From: Massilia oculi
GTDB lineage: Bacteria > Pseudomonadota > Gammaproteobacteria > Burkholderiales > Burkholderiaceae_D
Length of the DNA: 64,000 bases
Direction: 5' to 3'
NCBI RefSeq assembly: GCF_003143515.1
Contig: NZ_CP029343.1
Span: 2,728,001-2,792,000, forward strand
The notes below the pieces were generated by a model that saw only the letters and a list, made by a program, of their open reading frames with translations, was not told the DNA's origin and searched no databases. Every line of letters begins with the position of its first letter. Position 1 is the first letter of the stretch. The position numbers were made by a program, and so were the translations under genes. Positions 1 through 7,916 of the stretch are shown here, one piece after another.

Positions 1-568
1 GAACGCCATCTGGTACAACTCACCGGTCACCAACGGCTTCCAGCTCAACACCGCGATCGCGACGAAGGAAAACAACGGCGGCGTCGCCGTGATCGGCCGC
101 GGCAGCGCCGGCGCGCCCCAGTATCCGGCCGGCGCCGAAGCCTCGGCCAATCCGTTCTCGGTCTCGGCCACCTACAACAACGGCCCCGCCGCCCTGATGG
201 CGGCCTATGAACGCAATGCGATCGAATCGAAGGTCTGGTCGGTCGGCGCCGCGGTCCAGGCGACTCCGGAACTCAAGCTCATGGGCACGTTCACCAGGCT
301 GGACGAAGACCATACCCGGGTCTTCAACAACGATACGACCTCGTGGGTGCTGGGCGCCAACTATGCGCTGGGCCCGGGCAGGTTCCTGGCGGGCTATGGC
401 CAGAAAGATACCGACGGCCTGGAGAAGGTCAGGCAGCTGTCGCTGGGCTATGAATACAGCCTGTCGAAGCGAACCTATCTGTACATCGACGCCTCGCGCA
501 AGAAGGGCCTGCTGACCAGGCCAGGCAGCGTCAACCAATACGACATCGGCATCAACCACGCGTTCTGA
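1..568 (+). CDS. Gram-negative porin, 3' end only
   Basis: The reading frame is open from the left edge (frame starting at base 2), so the signal peptide and first strands lie outside the window. The visible 188 residues alternate hydrophobic and polar positions as in outer-membrane beta strands. They contain the porin-typical phrases GYEYSLSKRTYLY and end in a C-terminal Phe (INHAF), the BamA recognition signal. This matches the 16-stranded trimeric general porins common in Burkholderiales, which pass small hydrophilic solutes across the outer membrane. A second full-length porin follows about 145 bases downstream. The two share the C-terminal strand pattern and may be diverged duplicates. 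Substrate selectivity cannot be read from this fragment. Confidence 0.88.
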   Translation, partial: NAIWYNSPVTNGFQLNTAIATKENNGGVAVIGRGSAGAPQYPAGAEASANPFSVSATYNNGPAALMAAYERNAIESKVWSVGAAVQATPELKLMGTFTRLDEDHTRVFNNDTTSWVLGANYALGPGRFLAGYGQKDTDGLEKVRQLSLGYEYSLSKRTYLYIDASRKKGLLTRPGSVNQYDIGINHAF

Positions 569-713
569 GCGCTCCTGTTCCATGTAGTGTTTTCACAACG
601 TCTGATCGTCCCCAGCGCATCCGCGAACGAGCGTTCTGTACAGTGCGCCATGGCAATGGCATATTGCTTGGGCGAGCGCACGCATCGCAATAAGAAAATA
701 ATATGGAGACACG

Positions 714-1994
714 ATGAAGAAAAGCCTGATCGCCGGCCTGCTCGGCGCGACGTTTGCATGCTCCGCCCTGGCCCAGACCAGTATCCAGATCTACGGCATC
801 GCCGATGCCGGCGTGATGTGGCAAAAGGGTGGCCCGACCAAGGTCTATAGCGGCGGCGCCGACGGCTCGCGCCTCGGCATCCGGGGTAGCGAAGACCTCG
901 GCAATGGCTACAAGGCCATCTTCAATCTCGAGGCCCGTGTCGAACTCGATAACGGTTCGCAGCAGCCGGCCCTGATGAACGACAATCCGGGCGTCTACCT
1001 GCTGCGCGGCATGAACCAGATTCCACAAGCCATCCGCGACCGCCTGCAGGCGGCGATCCAGCCGCCGGGCGCGCCGGCCGTCAACCAGGAAAAAGCCCTG
1101 TTCGACCGCACCTCGATGGTCGGCCTGATCACCCCGATCGGCGCCGTGATGCTGGGCCGCATGTACACCCCGGGCTACGAGGTGTTCAACATGGCCGACG
1201 CCTTCGAATCGGGCACCGCCGGCACCTGGGGCCACATCACCGGCGGCACCGCCGGCTTCACCGCGCTGGGCGCCGACATCCGCTCGCAGGAATCGGTCCA
1301 GTACCGCATCGCCCTGCCGAACGGCCTGGGCGGCTCGGTGATGTATGGCGCGCGCAATTCCGGCTATCTCGGCCGCTACAAGAAATTCCGCGGTGGCGCC
1401 ATCACCTACAAGGCCAATGGCTTCGACGTCGGCATCGGCTACAACCACGGTTACGACATGCAGAACCGTCCGAGCCTGCGCACCACGACGGTGGGCGGTT
1501 CCTACACCCTGGGCGAGCGCTGGAAATTCTTCGCCGGCTTCCACAGCCAGCGCAACCAGAATTCGGCGTTGCTGCCCGATTACCTGGACGGATGGAAGCA
1601 GGCCGTGGTGCCGGCGCTGATCGCGCAAGGCGTGCCCGAGGGCACCCGGAATGCCCTCCTCGGCATTTTCCAGACGAATATCAGGGCCAACACCCAGCAG
1701 GATGCCAACAGCTACCAGGTCGGCGCCCATTACAAGATCGGCAACGGCCGCATCGTGGCTTCGTACGCGCACCAGAACGACCGCACGGCATCCAACAGCG
1801 ACGCCAACCTGTATGCGGTGGGCTACAACTACTTCCTGTCCAAGCGCACCGACCTGTACACCGCGCTCGCCTTCATCAAGAACGACAACGAGGCGCAGTA
1901 TTCGCCGGGCACCTCGGGCAACCCGGGCGGCTTCACCGAAGCGCCGGGCGCCGATGGCCGCGCCCTGCAGCTGGGTGTCCGCCACCGCTTCTGA
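714..1994 (+). CDS. Gram-negative general porin
   Basis: This 426-residue protein begins with a clear Sec signal peptide (MKKSLIAGLLGATFACSALA, cleavage near residue 21). The mature start SIQIYGIADAGV is the first strand of the Burkholderiales porin family. It ends in LQLGVRHRF with the terminal Phe needed for outer-membrane assembly. A GGAGACACG sequence just before the ATG serves as ribosome binding site. The protein is longer than usual for this family. Two predicted helical, non-strand stretches account for the extra length: around residues 92-124 (LLRGMNQIPQAIRDRL and following) and around 286-325 (LDGWKQAVVPALIAQG and following). They probably form enlarged loops. An intrinsic terminator follows at once, so the gene is probably transcribed alone. 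Confidence 0.93.
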   Translation: MKKSLIAGLLGATFACSALAQTSIQIYGIADAGVMWQKGGPTKVYSGGADGSRLGIRGSEDLGNGYKAIFNLEARVELDNGSQQPALMNDNPGVYLLRGMNQIPQAIRDRLQAAIQPPGAPAVNQEKALFDRTSMVGLITPIGAVMLGRMYTPGYEVFNMADAFESGTAGTWGHITGGTAGFTALGADIRSQESVQYRIALPNGLGGSVMYGARNSGYLGRYKKFRGGAITYKANGFDVGIGYNHGYDMQNRPSLRTTTVGGSYTLGERWKFFAGFHSQRNQNSALLPDYLDGWKQAVVPALIAQGVPEGTRNALLGIFQTNIRANTQQDANSYQVGAHYKIGNGRIVASYAHQNDRTASNSDANLYAVGYNYFLSKRTDLYTALAFIKNDNEAQYSPGTSGNPGGFTEAPGADGRALQLGVRHRF

Positions 1995-2014
1995 CGCCTG
2001 CCAGCGCTCACCCC

Positions 2015-2038
2015 AAGACGCCTGCGGGCGTCTTTTTT
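2015..2038 (+). terminator. Intrinsic terminator after the porin
   Basis: A perfect 8-bp stem (AAGACGCC / GGCGTCTT) with a TGCG tetraloop is followed by a T run, 20 bases after the porin stop codon. It separates the porin from the DUF484-xerC unit. Confidence 0.85.
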
Positions 2039-2112
2039 CTTGCCTGCCAAAACGTCGACGCCATGCCCGCGTCGGGTAAAATGGTTTGATTCATTCCATC
2101 ACTCAATTCCCC

Positions 2113-2778
2113 ATGAGCATCGCACCACTGGACGCCAACGCTGTCGCGCAATACCTGATCGATCATCCGCAATTCTTCCAGGAGCACGCCGGCCTGCTGG
2201 GCGAAGTCAAGCTGTCGAGCCCCCTCACCGGCCGCGCCGTGTCGCTGCAGGAGCGGCAGATGGAAGTGATGCGCGATAAATTCCGCGCCCTCGAACTGCG
2301 CCTGTCCGACCTGTCGCGCCGCGCCGAAGAAAACGCCGGCATCGCCAACCGCTTCCACGCCTGGACCCAGGCCCTGCTGGTCTCAAAAGGCGGCGCCGCC
2401 ATGGCGCGCGACCTGGCCGACGGCCTGCGCACCCATTTCATCGTGCCGCAAGTCACCCTGCGTCTGTGGAACGTGGCGCCGGAACATGCCGGCGAATGGT
2501 TCGCCCAGGGCGTGTCGGACGACGCACGCATCTTCGCCAACAGCCTGCGCGCACCATATTGCGGCCCGAACAACGACTTCGAGGCGGTGCGCTGGCTGGA
2601 CGATGCGGAATCGATCCGCTCGACCGTCATGCTGCCGCTGGGTCAGCCGGGCCAGAGCTTTGGCCTGCTGGTGCTGGGCTCGCCCGATCCGGCGCGCTTC
2701 ACGACCGCGATGGCGACCGATTTCCTGGTCCACATCGCCGCCACCTCGACCACCGCGCTGGCGCCGCTGCGCGCCTGA
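2113..2778 (+). CDS. DUF484 family protein
   Basis: This 221-residue soluble protein has the DUF484 layout. An N-terminal helical part (YLIDHPQFFQEHAGLLG) and a coiled-coil segment near residues 45-80 precede a GAF-like domain at about 90-220 (TLRLWNVAPE, RSTVMLPLGQ, FGLLVLGSPD). I chose the ATG at 2113 because MSIAPLDANAVAQYLIDHP is the family's usual start. An upstream in-frame ATG at 2086 would add nine residues without a better binding site. DUF484 genes lie next to xerC in many proteobacteria, as here, with 10 bases between the stop codon and the xerC start. The biochemical role is not established. The GAF-like fold suggests ligand sensing. Confidence 0.87.
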   Translation: MSIAPLDANAVAQYLIDHPQFFQEHAGLLGEVKLSSPLTGRAVSLQERQMEVMRDKFRALELRLSDLSRRAEENAGIANRFHAWTQALLVSKGGAAMARDLADGLRTHFIVPQVTLRLWNVAPEHAGEWFAQGVSDDARIFANSLRAPYCGPNNDFEAVRWLDDAESIRSTVMLPLGQPGQSFGLLVLGSPDPARFTTAMATDFLVHIAATSTTALAPLRA

Positions 2779-2788
2779 GCCAGGAGCC

Positions 2789-3718
2789 ATGGACTGGGCC
2801 GCGCGCTACCTGGGTGAGCTGAGCACCCAGCGCCAGCTGTCGCCGCACACGGTCGGCGCCTACCGGCGCGACCTGGCCGAGCTGGCCGCACTGGCCGACG
2901 TGGCAACCCCGGCCGACTGGGCCCGGCTGACTCACTTCGACATCCGCCGCTACGCCGCCAAGATGCATGCCGGCGGCCAGTCGGCGCGCACGATCGCGCG
3001 CAAGCTGTCCGGCTGGCGCGGCTTCTTTGCCTGGCTGTCGGACCAGACCCCGCTGGCCGTCAACCCGGTCGACGGCGTGCACGCTCCGAAACGCTCGAAG
3101 AGCCTGCCCAAGGCGCTGGCCGTCGACGACGCCGTGCAGTTGATGGAAGCAAATACGCGCGGCCACGCCGAACCCTTCGAGCTGTGCAACCGCGCCATGT
3201 TCGAGCTGCTGTATTCGAGCGGCTTGCGGGTATCGGAACTGGCCGGCCTCGACGTCGCCTGGCAGGATGCACGCGCCGGCCAGCCGGCCTCGCTCGGCTG
3301 GCTCGACCTGCAGGCCGGCGAAGTGGTGGTCACCGGCAAGGGCAACAAGATGCGCCGGGTGCCGGTCGGCGGCCCGGCGCGCGAGGCGCTGGCGGCCTGG
3401 CTGGCGGTACGTCCCGCCGCGCGCGACGGCAGCGCCGCCCTGTTCCTGTCGGCGCGCGATACCCGCATCTCGCCGCGCGTCGTGCAGAACCGGCTCAAGC
3501 AGCACGCGCTGCGCGCCGGCACGCCGGTCCACGTGCATCCGCACGTGCTGCGCCACTCCTTCGCCTCGCACCTGCTGCAATCCTCGGGCGACCTGCGCGC
3601 GGTGCAGGAATTGCTCGGCCACGCCAGCATCACCTCGACCCAGATCTATACGGCGCTCGATTTCCAGCACCTGTCGAAGGTGTATGACGCGGCCCATCCG
3701 CGCGCCAAGGCCAAGTAG
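2789..3718 (+). CDS. xerC: Tyrosine recombinase XerC
   Basis: XerC acts with XerD at the dif site to resolve chromosome dimers before division. The 309-residue protein has an N-terminal SAM-like core-binding domain (about 1-90) and a C-terminal catalytic domain. The catalytic residues are visible: R147 in SGLRVSE, K184 in VTGKGNK, H252 and R255 in HPHVLRHSF, H278 in LLGHASI, and the nucleophile Y287 in TQIYT. The frame is open far upstream, but the ATG at 2789 follows a CAGGAG ribosome binding site ten bases after the DUF484 stop and gives the normal XerC N-terminus and length. It is co-transcribed with the DUF484 gene. Confidence 0.95.
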   Translation: MDWAARYLGELSTQRQLSPHTVGAYRRDLAELAALADVATPADWARLTHFDIRRYAAKMHAGGQSARTIARKLSGWRGFFAWLSDQTPLAVNPVDGVHAPKRSKSLPKALAVDDAVQLMEANTRGHAEPFELCNRAMFELLYSSGLRVSELAGLDVAWQDARAGQPASLGWLDLQAGEVVVTGKGNKMRRVPVGGPAREALAAWLAVRPAARDGSAALFLSARDTRISPRVVQNRLKQHALRAGTPVHVHPHVLRHSFASHLLQSSGDLRAVQELLGHASITSTQIYTALDFQHLSKVYDAAHPRAKAK

Positions 3719-3872
3719 CCGCCCGGCCGGCGCAGGCGCGCCTTTCCGGCCACATTCCCGGGTTGATGGTTTGAACTCGATCAAGCCCGGATACGGTTGA
3801 TGGTGAGCTTGCAGGAATTGCGGCATAATCCCCCGGTTCTTTTGTCCAATCCCCAACACGAGTAGCGAACCA

Positions 3873-4943
3873 ATGGACCTGATTCCCAGCACCATCCTGA
3901 CCGGCTTCCTCGGCGCGGGCAAGACCACCCTGCTCAACCGCATCCTGCAGGAAGAGCATGGCATGCGCATCGCCGTCATCGAGAACGAATTCGGCCAGGA
4001 AAATATTGACAACGAAATCCTGGTGCAGGATTCGAGCGAGCAGATCGTCGAGATGAACAACGGCTGCATCTGCTGCACCGTGCGCGGCGACCTGATCGTG
4101 GCCCTGACCAGCTTGGCGCAGAAGCGCGCCGCCGGAGAAATCAGTTTCGATCGGGTGGTGATCGAAACCACCGGCCTGGCCAATCCCGGTCCAGTCGCCC
4201 AGACCTTCTTCGTCGACGAAGAAGTAGGCGCCAACTACCTGCTCGACGCCGTGGTCACCGTGGTCGACGCCCGTCATGCGATGGACCAGCTGACCCAGAA
4301 CGAGGAAGCCCAGCGCCAGGTCGGTTTCGCCGACAAGATCCTGCTGTCCAAGACCGACCTGGTCGACGCCGCCGCCGTCGAGGCGCTGAAGGCGCGGCTG
4401 CACCGCATCAATCCGCGCGCGCCGATCGCGACCAGCGACTTCGGCCGGGCGCCGATTTCCGACGTGCTCGACCTGCGCGGCTTCAACCTGAACGACAAAC
4501 TGGAACTGGATCCGGACTTCCTGAAGGTCGAGGAAGGCCACGAGCATGACCATGACCATGAGCACGGACACGACCACGATCACTGCGGCCACGACCATGC
4601 GCATGGCGAAGCCTGCAGCCACGACCACCACCACGGCCACCACAGCGACGACATCGCCGCCTTCGTGTTCAAGAGCGAGCGCGCGTTTGACCCGGAACGC
4701 CTGGAACAATTCCTGGGCAGCCTGGTGCAGGTATTCGGTCCGCAAATGCTGCGCTATAAAGGCGTGCTGCGGATGGAGGGCGTCGACCGCAAGGTGGTGT
4801 TCCAGGGCGTGCACCAGATCATGGGCAGCGACGTGGGCCCGAAATGGGGCGAGAACGAGACGCCCGCGACCAAGATGGTCTTCATTGGTAAAAATTTACC
4901 AAAAGACGTATTTGTCCGCGGACTTGAACAATGTTTGGTATAA
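3873..4943 (+). CDS. CobW/COG0523 GTPase, probable zinc chaperone
   Basis: This G3E-family metallochaperone (356 residues) has a P-loop GFLGAGKTT at residues 11-19, the family's metal-binding CxCC motif (C65, C67, C68 in GCICC), a Walker B region near VVIETTGLANP, and a GTP-specificity motif SKTD. Between the GTPase and the C-terminal CobW_C domain lies a linker of about 35 residues (roughly 223-259) made almost wholly of His, Asp, Glu and Gly with two Cys. Such His-rich linkers are typical of zinc-handling members (ZigA, YeiR, ZNG1) rather than of true CobW. It probably delivers zinc to client enzymes under limitation. I saw no clear Zur box upstream, so regulation is unresolved. dksA follows downstream. 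Confidence 0.88.
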   Translation: MDLIPSTILTGFLGAGKTTLLNRILQEEHGMRIAVIENEFGQENIDNEILVQDSSEQIVEMNNGCICCTVRGDLIVALTSLAQKRAAGEISFDRVVIETTGLANPGPVAQTFFVDEEVGANYLLDAVVTVVDARHAMDQLTQNEEAQRQVGFADKILLSKTDLVDAAAVEALKARLHRINPRAPIATSDFGRAPISDVLDLRGFNLNDKLELDPDFLKVEEGHEHDHDHEHGHDHDHCGHDHAHGEACSHDHHHGHHSDDIAAFVFKSERAFDPERLEQFLGSLVQVFGPQMLRYKGVLRMEGVDRKVVFQGVHQIMGSDVGPKWGENETPATKMVFIGKNLPKDVFVRGLEQCLV

Positions 4944-5204
4944 ACTACATCGGTTTGACCGGCTGTTGAGGATCGCATGACGACCCGCCGCGACAGTTTG
5001 TCGCGGCCGACTCGCCGGACGGACCGGTGCGCTATATACTAGCCGCCAGCCTGCTGTAGCGAACTGTCCTTGCTGCATATGCGGCGCGGCCAGAGAAGGG
5101 ATGGCGCCAGGTCGCCATCAAGGCAGCTTGCCTCACGCACACCTTTATCGGGTAGAAAGTTGGCAAGCTGATAAAATGAAAACCTCTGTCGTATCGAAGG
5201 CATC
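4944..5204. promoter_or_regulatory. Leader region of dksA
   Basis: These 261 bases carry no supported gene. A possible -10 box TATACT lies at 5034-5039, but without a good -35. The length suggests a long 5' leader for dksA. There is no recognisable riboswitch or strong palindrome. Confidence 0.3.
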
Positions 5205-5654
5205 ATGACTAAAACAACGAAACCGAATACCGCCCAGCCCGAAGAACGCCTCCTGACGGAAGAAGAGATTCGGGCGATGAGCGATGACGACTACATGAAT
5301 CCGGCCCAGCTCGCGTTCTTCAAGAACCGTCTGCAGGAACTCGAGAAGGAACTGCTGAAGAACGCCGGCGAAACCACGGAACACCTGCGCGAAACCGTCC
5401 TGGTTCCCGACCCGGCCGATCGGGCGACGATCGAGGAAGAACACGCGCTGGAACTGCGCACCCGCGACCGCGAACGCAAGCTGCTCAAGAAAGTGCAGCA
5501 ATCGCTGCAGTCGATCGACAGCGGCGAGTACGGCTGGTGCGAAGAAACCGGCGAACCGATCGGCATCCCGCGCCTGATCGCCCGTCCGACCGCCACGCTG
5601 TCGCTGGAAGCCCAGCAGCGCCGTGAGCTGAAGCAAAAGCTGTACGGCGACTAA
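5205..5654 (+). CDS. dksA: RNA polymerase-binding transcription factor DksA (cysteine-poor type)
   Basis: DksA binds in the RNA polymerase secondary channel and, with ppGpp, reprogrammes transcription in the stringent response. The 149-residue protein has the coiled-coil arm (about 45-110) with the DPADRAT tip carrying the two functional Asp residues. It ends in the globular domain YGWCEETGEPIGIPRL. In E. coli four cysteines hold zinc there. Here the four positions read Cys, Thr, Ser and Ala, so the zinc site is absent, as in other betaproteobacterial DksA and in DksA2-type proteins known to work without zinc. This fits its position next to a zinc chaperone gene. An intrinsic terminator follows the stop codon. 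Confidence 0.95.
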   Translation: MTKTTKPNTAQPEERLLTEEEIRAMSDDDYMNPAQLAFFKNRLQELEKELLKNAGETTEHLRETVLVPDPADRATIEEEHALELRTRDRERKLLKKVQQSLQSIDSGEYGWCEETGEPIGIPRLIARPTATLSLEAQQRRELKQKLYGD

Positions 5655-5672
5655 TTTATCGCCGTAGTCATC

Positions 5673-5707
5673 AAAAAAAGCATGCGAGGTATCGCATGCT
5701 TTTTTTG
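5673..5707. terminator. Intrinsic terminator after dksA
   Basis: The 8-bp stem GCATGCGA / TCGCATGC with a GGTA loop is flanked by A7 on the left and T7 on the right, so it can terminate in both directions. Confidence 0.9.
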
Positions 5708-5865
5708 TTTGCGCGTCCGTTTTTGCATGCGCGCGCACGTTTCAGGCGCCATGCATATGCTATCGTTTCCCATCGGATACACTAGCCTGAGCAGCGTGTG
5801 CGCAGCACACAGGCCGGGGGTTCGTGCTATGGTCAGCACGTCTGGCCTAAATGACAACGGTGAGC

Positions 5866-7116
5866 ATGGGGCTTTTCTCCTTCCTGAAGAGAAAGAACGA
5901 CGATGCGGGGGTGCGCGACTGGCCGCCGCCCGAGTCACGCCTGCGCGGCGAACCGTCGCGCCTGGACACCGAGGCCGAGCGCGAACGCCAGCGCGAGATC
6001 GCGCGCGCCACCGCCGCCAAGATCGATGAGATCGAGCTCGCCTTCGCTTCCGACATGTTCGACGACGAGCCGGCCTGGGGCAGCAACGTACGGCGTCCGG
6101 CCCGCGGCGTCGCGCATCCGGAGCACGACGTCCCGGACCAGGCGGCGACGCCCGCCAGTGCGCCGGCGGTCGAGGAAAGCGCCATCCTGTACGCCAACGG
6201 CCAGCGCGACGACGCCGAGCAGCTCCTGCGTGCATCGCTGGCGACCCTCGGCCGCGCCGAGCGCCAGCCGTGGTGGATGCTGTTCGACCTGTACCAGGCC
6301 GACGGCCGTGAAGACGCCTTCGAAAGCATCGCCATCGACTACGCCAGCCATTTCGAGACCTCGCCGCCGGCATGGAAACCGCTGCCGGCGGCGCAGGACG
6401 CGGCCCGTCCCGGCGCCGGCCTGACCGCGGTCGAGACCTTCGGCCCCACAGTCGACGCCAGCGTCGCGGCGCGCTTGACCCGCGTGCTGGATGCGACGGC
6501 GCCGGTCGTGCGCCTGGACTTCGGCCGGGTGACGGCGATCGATGCCGACGGCGCCGCCTGCCTGCTGGCGGCGCTGCAAACATTACGCGGCGCCGGCCGC
6601 GAGCTGGTGCTGGCCGGCGCCGACACCCTGCTCGACACCTTGCGGCCGATGCTGGTCATCGGCCAACGCGGCGCCAGCCCGGCGCCGTGGCTGCTGCTGC
6701 TCGAGCTGCTGCTGCTCACCAACCGCGAAAAACAGTTCGAAGAAGCGGCGATGGATTATTGCGTCACCTACGAGGTGTCGCCGCCCTCGTTCGAGGCGCC
6801 GCTGCGCGTGTCCACCGCCGCGCCGGCGCCGGGCCATGGCGACCGCTTCATGTTGCCGTCCGTCGTGAGCGGTCCGGACAGCGCCCTGCTGGCGGCCATC
6901 GATGCCTATGCCCAGGAGCGCGAGACGCTGGTGCTGGATTGCTCCCGGCTGGCGCGCATAGATTATGCCGGCGCCGGCAGCCTGCTGGCGCGGCTGGATG
7001 CGCACGGCGCCGCCGGTCGCACGGTCGAGCTGCGCGAACTGAACCATCTCGTCACTACCCTGCTGCGCCTGCTCGGGGCGGGTGACGGCGTGCGGCTCTA
7101 TCCGCACCGTTACTAG
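5866..7116 (+). CDS. Duplicated helical/STAS-domain protein
   Basis: This soluble 416-residue protein has an internally duplicated design. After an amphipathic start (MGLFSFLKRK) and a charged helix near residues 30-55, a helical module (about 105-170: ILYANGQRDDAEQLL, PWWMLFDLYQ, DYASHFETSPP) is followed by a STAS domain (about 205-270: VRLDFGRVTAIDADGA). A second helical module (about 272-305: LLELLLLTNREKQF, DYCVTYEVSPP) then precedes a second STAS domain (about 350-415: LVLDCSRLARIDYAGAG). The helical modules resemble the TPR-like tail of FimV-type proteins. Both STAS domains have Asp, not Ser, at the usual phosphorylation site. No partner kinase is adjacent. An alternative start at 5851 adds five residues. 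A scaffolding role is only an inference. Confidence 0.72.
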   Translation: MGLFSFLKRKNDDAGVRDWPPPESRLRGEPSRLDTEAERERQREIARATAAKIDEIELAFASDMFDDEPAWGSNVRRPARGVAHPEHDVPDQAATPASAPAVEESAILYANGQRDDAEQLLRASLATLGRAERQPWWMLFDLYQADGREDAFESIAIDYASHFETSPPAWKPLPAAQDAARPGAGLTAVETFGPTVDASVAARLTRVLDATAPVVRLDFGRVTAIDADGAACLLAALQTLRGAGRELVLAGADTLLDTLRPMLVIGQRGASPAPWLLLLELLLLTNREKQFEEAAMDYCVTYEVSPPSFEAPLRVSTAAPAPGHGDRFMLPSVVSGPDSALLAAIDAYAQERETLVLDCSRLARIDYAGAGSLLARLDAHGAAGRTVELRELNHLVTTLLRLLGAGDGVRLYPHRY

Positions 7117-7127
7117 GTTTCAGGCGT

Positions 7128-7226
7128 TCAGAGCCAGCCCAGGGCCAGTAACAGCAGCAAGGTCACGACCAGCGACACCAGGATCGAGCCAAGACAGCCA
7201 AGCTTATTGGAAAAGAAGAGAAACAT
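7128..7226 (-). CDS. 32-residue single-pass membrane peptide
   Basis: On the minus strand an ATG opens a 32-residue frame with the soluble start MFLFFSNKLGCLGS and then one uninterrupted hydrophobic segment (about 14-32, rich in Leu and Val, ending GWL). The composition is exactly that of a bacterial small membrane protein, and the frame lies alone in the gap between the STAS protein and hslV, on the opposite strand. The ribosome binding site is weak (GGAA about 10 bases upstream). The Gly-Cys-Leu-Gly motif before the membrane helix looks designed rather than random. The function is unknown. It could instead be a chance hydrophobic frame. Confidence 0.5.
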   Translation of the reverse strand: MFLFFSNKLGCLGSILVSLVVTLLLLLALGWL

Positions 7227-7378
7227 CGTGTGCGGTTCCAGTCGTGAGCCTATCGACAGCGTACAGCCTGCTGTCAGCGCCAGGCGCACACTTATCCGAA
7301 TGCATTTAAGGCAGAGCTAATCTTGCAATCCCACGCACGATCCCCACTTGCTGTTGGCTAGAACATCACGAGGTCAAA

Positions 7379-7915
7379 ATGGAACAATTTCACGGTACAA
7401 CCATCGTCAGTGTGCGGCGCGGCAGCCAGGTCGCGCTGGGCGGCGATGGCCAGGTCACGCTGGGCAATGTCGTCATGAAGGGCTCGGCGCGCAAGGTGCG
7501 CAAGCTCTACCAGGGCAAGGTCCTGTGCGGATTCGCAGGCGGCACGGCCGACGCGTTCACCCTGCTGGACCGTTTCGAAGGCAAGCTGGAAAAACACCAG
7601 GGCAACCTGCTGCGCGCCTCGGTCGAGCTGGCCAAGGACTGGCGCACCGACCGCGTGCTGCGCCGCCTGGAAGCGATGCTGCTGGTGGCCGACCGCGAGT
7701 CGACCCTGATCATCACCGGCAACGGCGACGTGCTGGAGCCGGAAGACGGCATCGGCGCCATCGGTTCGGGCGGCGTCTATGCCCAGTCCGCCGCCAAGGC
7801 GCTGTACGAGAACACCGACATGCCGCCAGCCGAAGTCGTCAAGAAGGCGCTCACCATTGCCGGCGAGCTGTGCATCTACACGAATATGTCCCACATCATC
7901 GAGACCCTGGACTGA
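7379..7915 (+). CDS. hslV: ATP-dependent protease subunit HslV
   Basis: HslV is the proteolytic core of the HslUV (ClpQY) cytoplasmic protease, a double hexamer of proteasome beta-like fold. The 178-residue protein begins [14 protein letters not shown]. Removal of the first six residues exposes the catalytic Thr of TTIVSV. The family motifs [21 protein letters not shown] and GIGAIGSGG are present. The start follows CACGAGG. hslU begins two bases after the stop, so they form one operon. The upstream 150 bases carry a possible promoter, but a heat-shock -35/-10 pair cannot be called with confidence. Confidence 0.97.
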   Translation: MEQFHGTTIVSVRRGSQVALGGDGQVTLGNVVMKGSARKVRKLYQGKVLCGFAGGTADAFTLLDRFEGKLEKHQGNLLRASVELAKDWRTDRVLRRLEAMLLVADRESTLIITGNGDVLEPEDGIGAIGSGGVYAQSAAKALYENTDMPPAEVVKKALTIAGELCIYTNMSHIIETLD

Positions 7916-7916
7916 T

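Noticed and set aside
2486..2788. A 101-residue N-terminal extension of XerC
   Set aside because: It overlaps the DUF484 gene out of frame. The ATG at 2789 has a ribosome binding site and gives the family length.
4530..4650. Repetitive CAT/GAC tract in the zinc chaperone gene, considered as a microsatellite
   Set aside because: It codes for the functional His/Asp linker typical of the protein family, and the codons vary.
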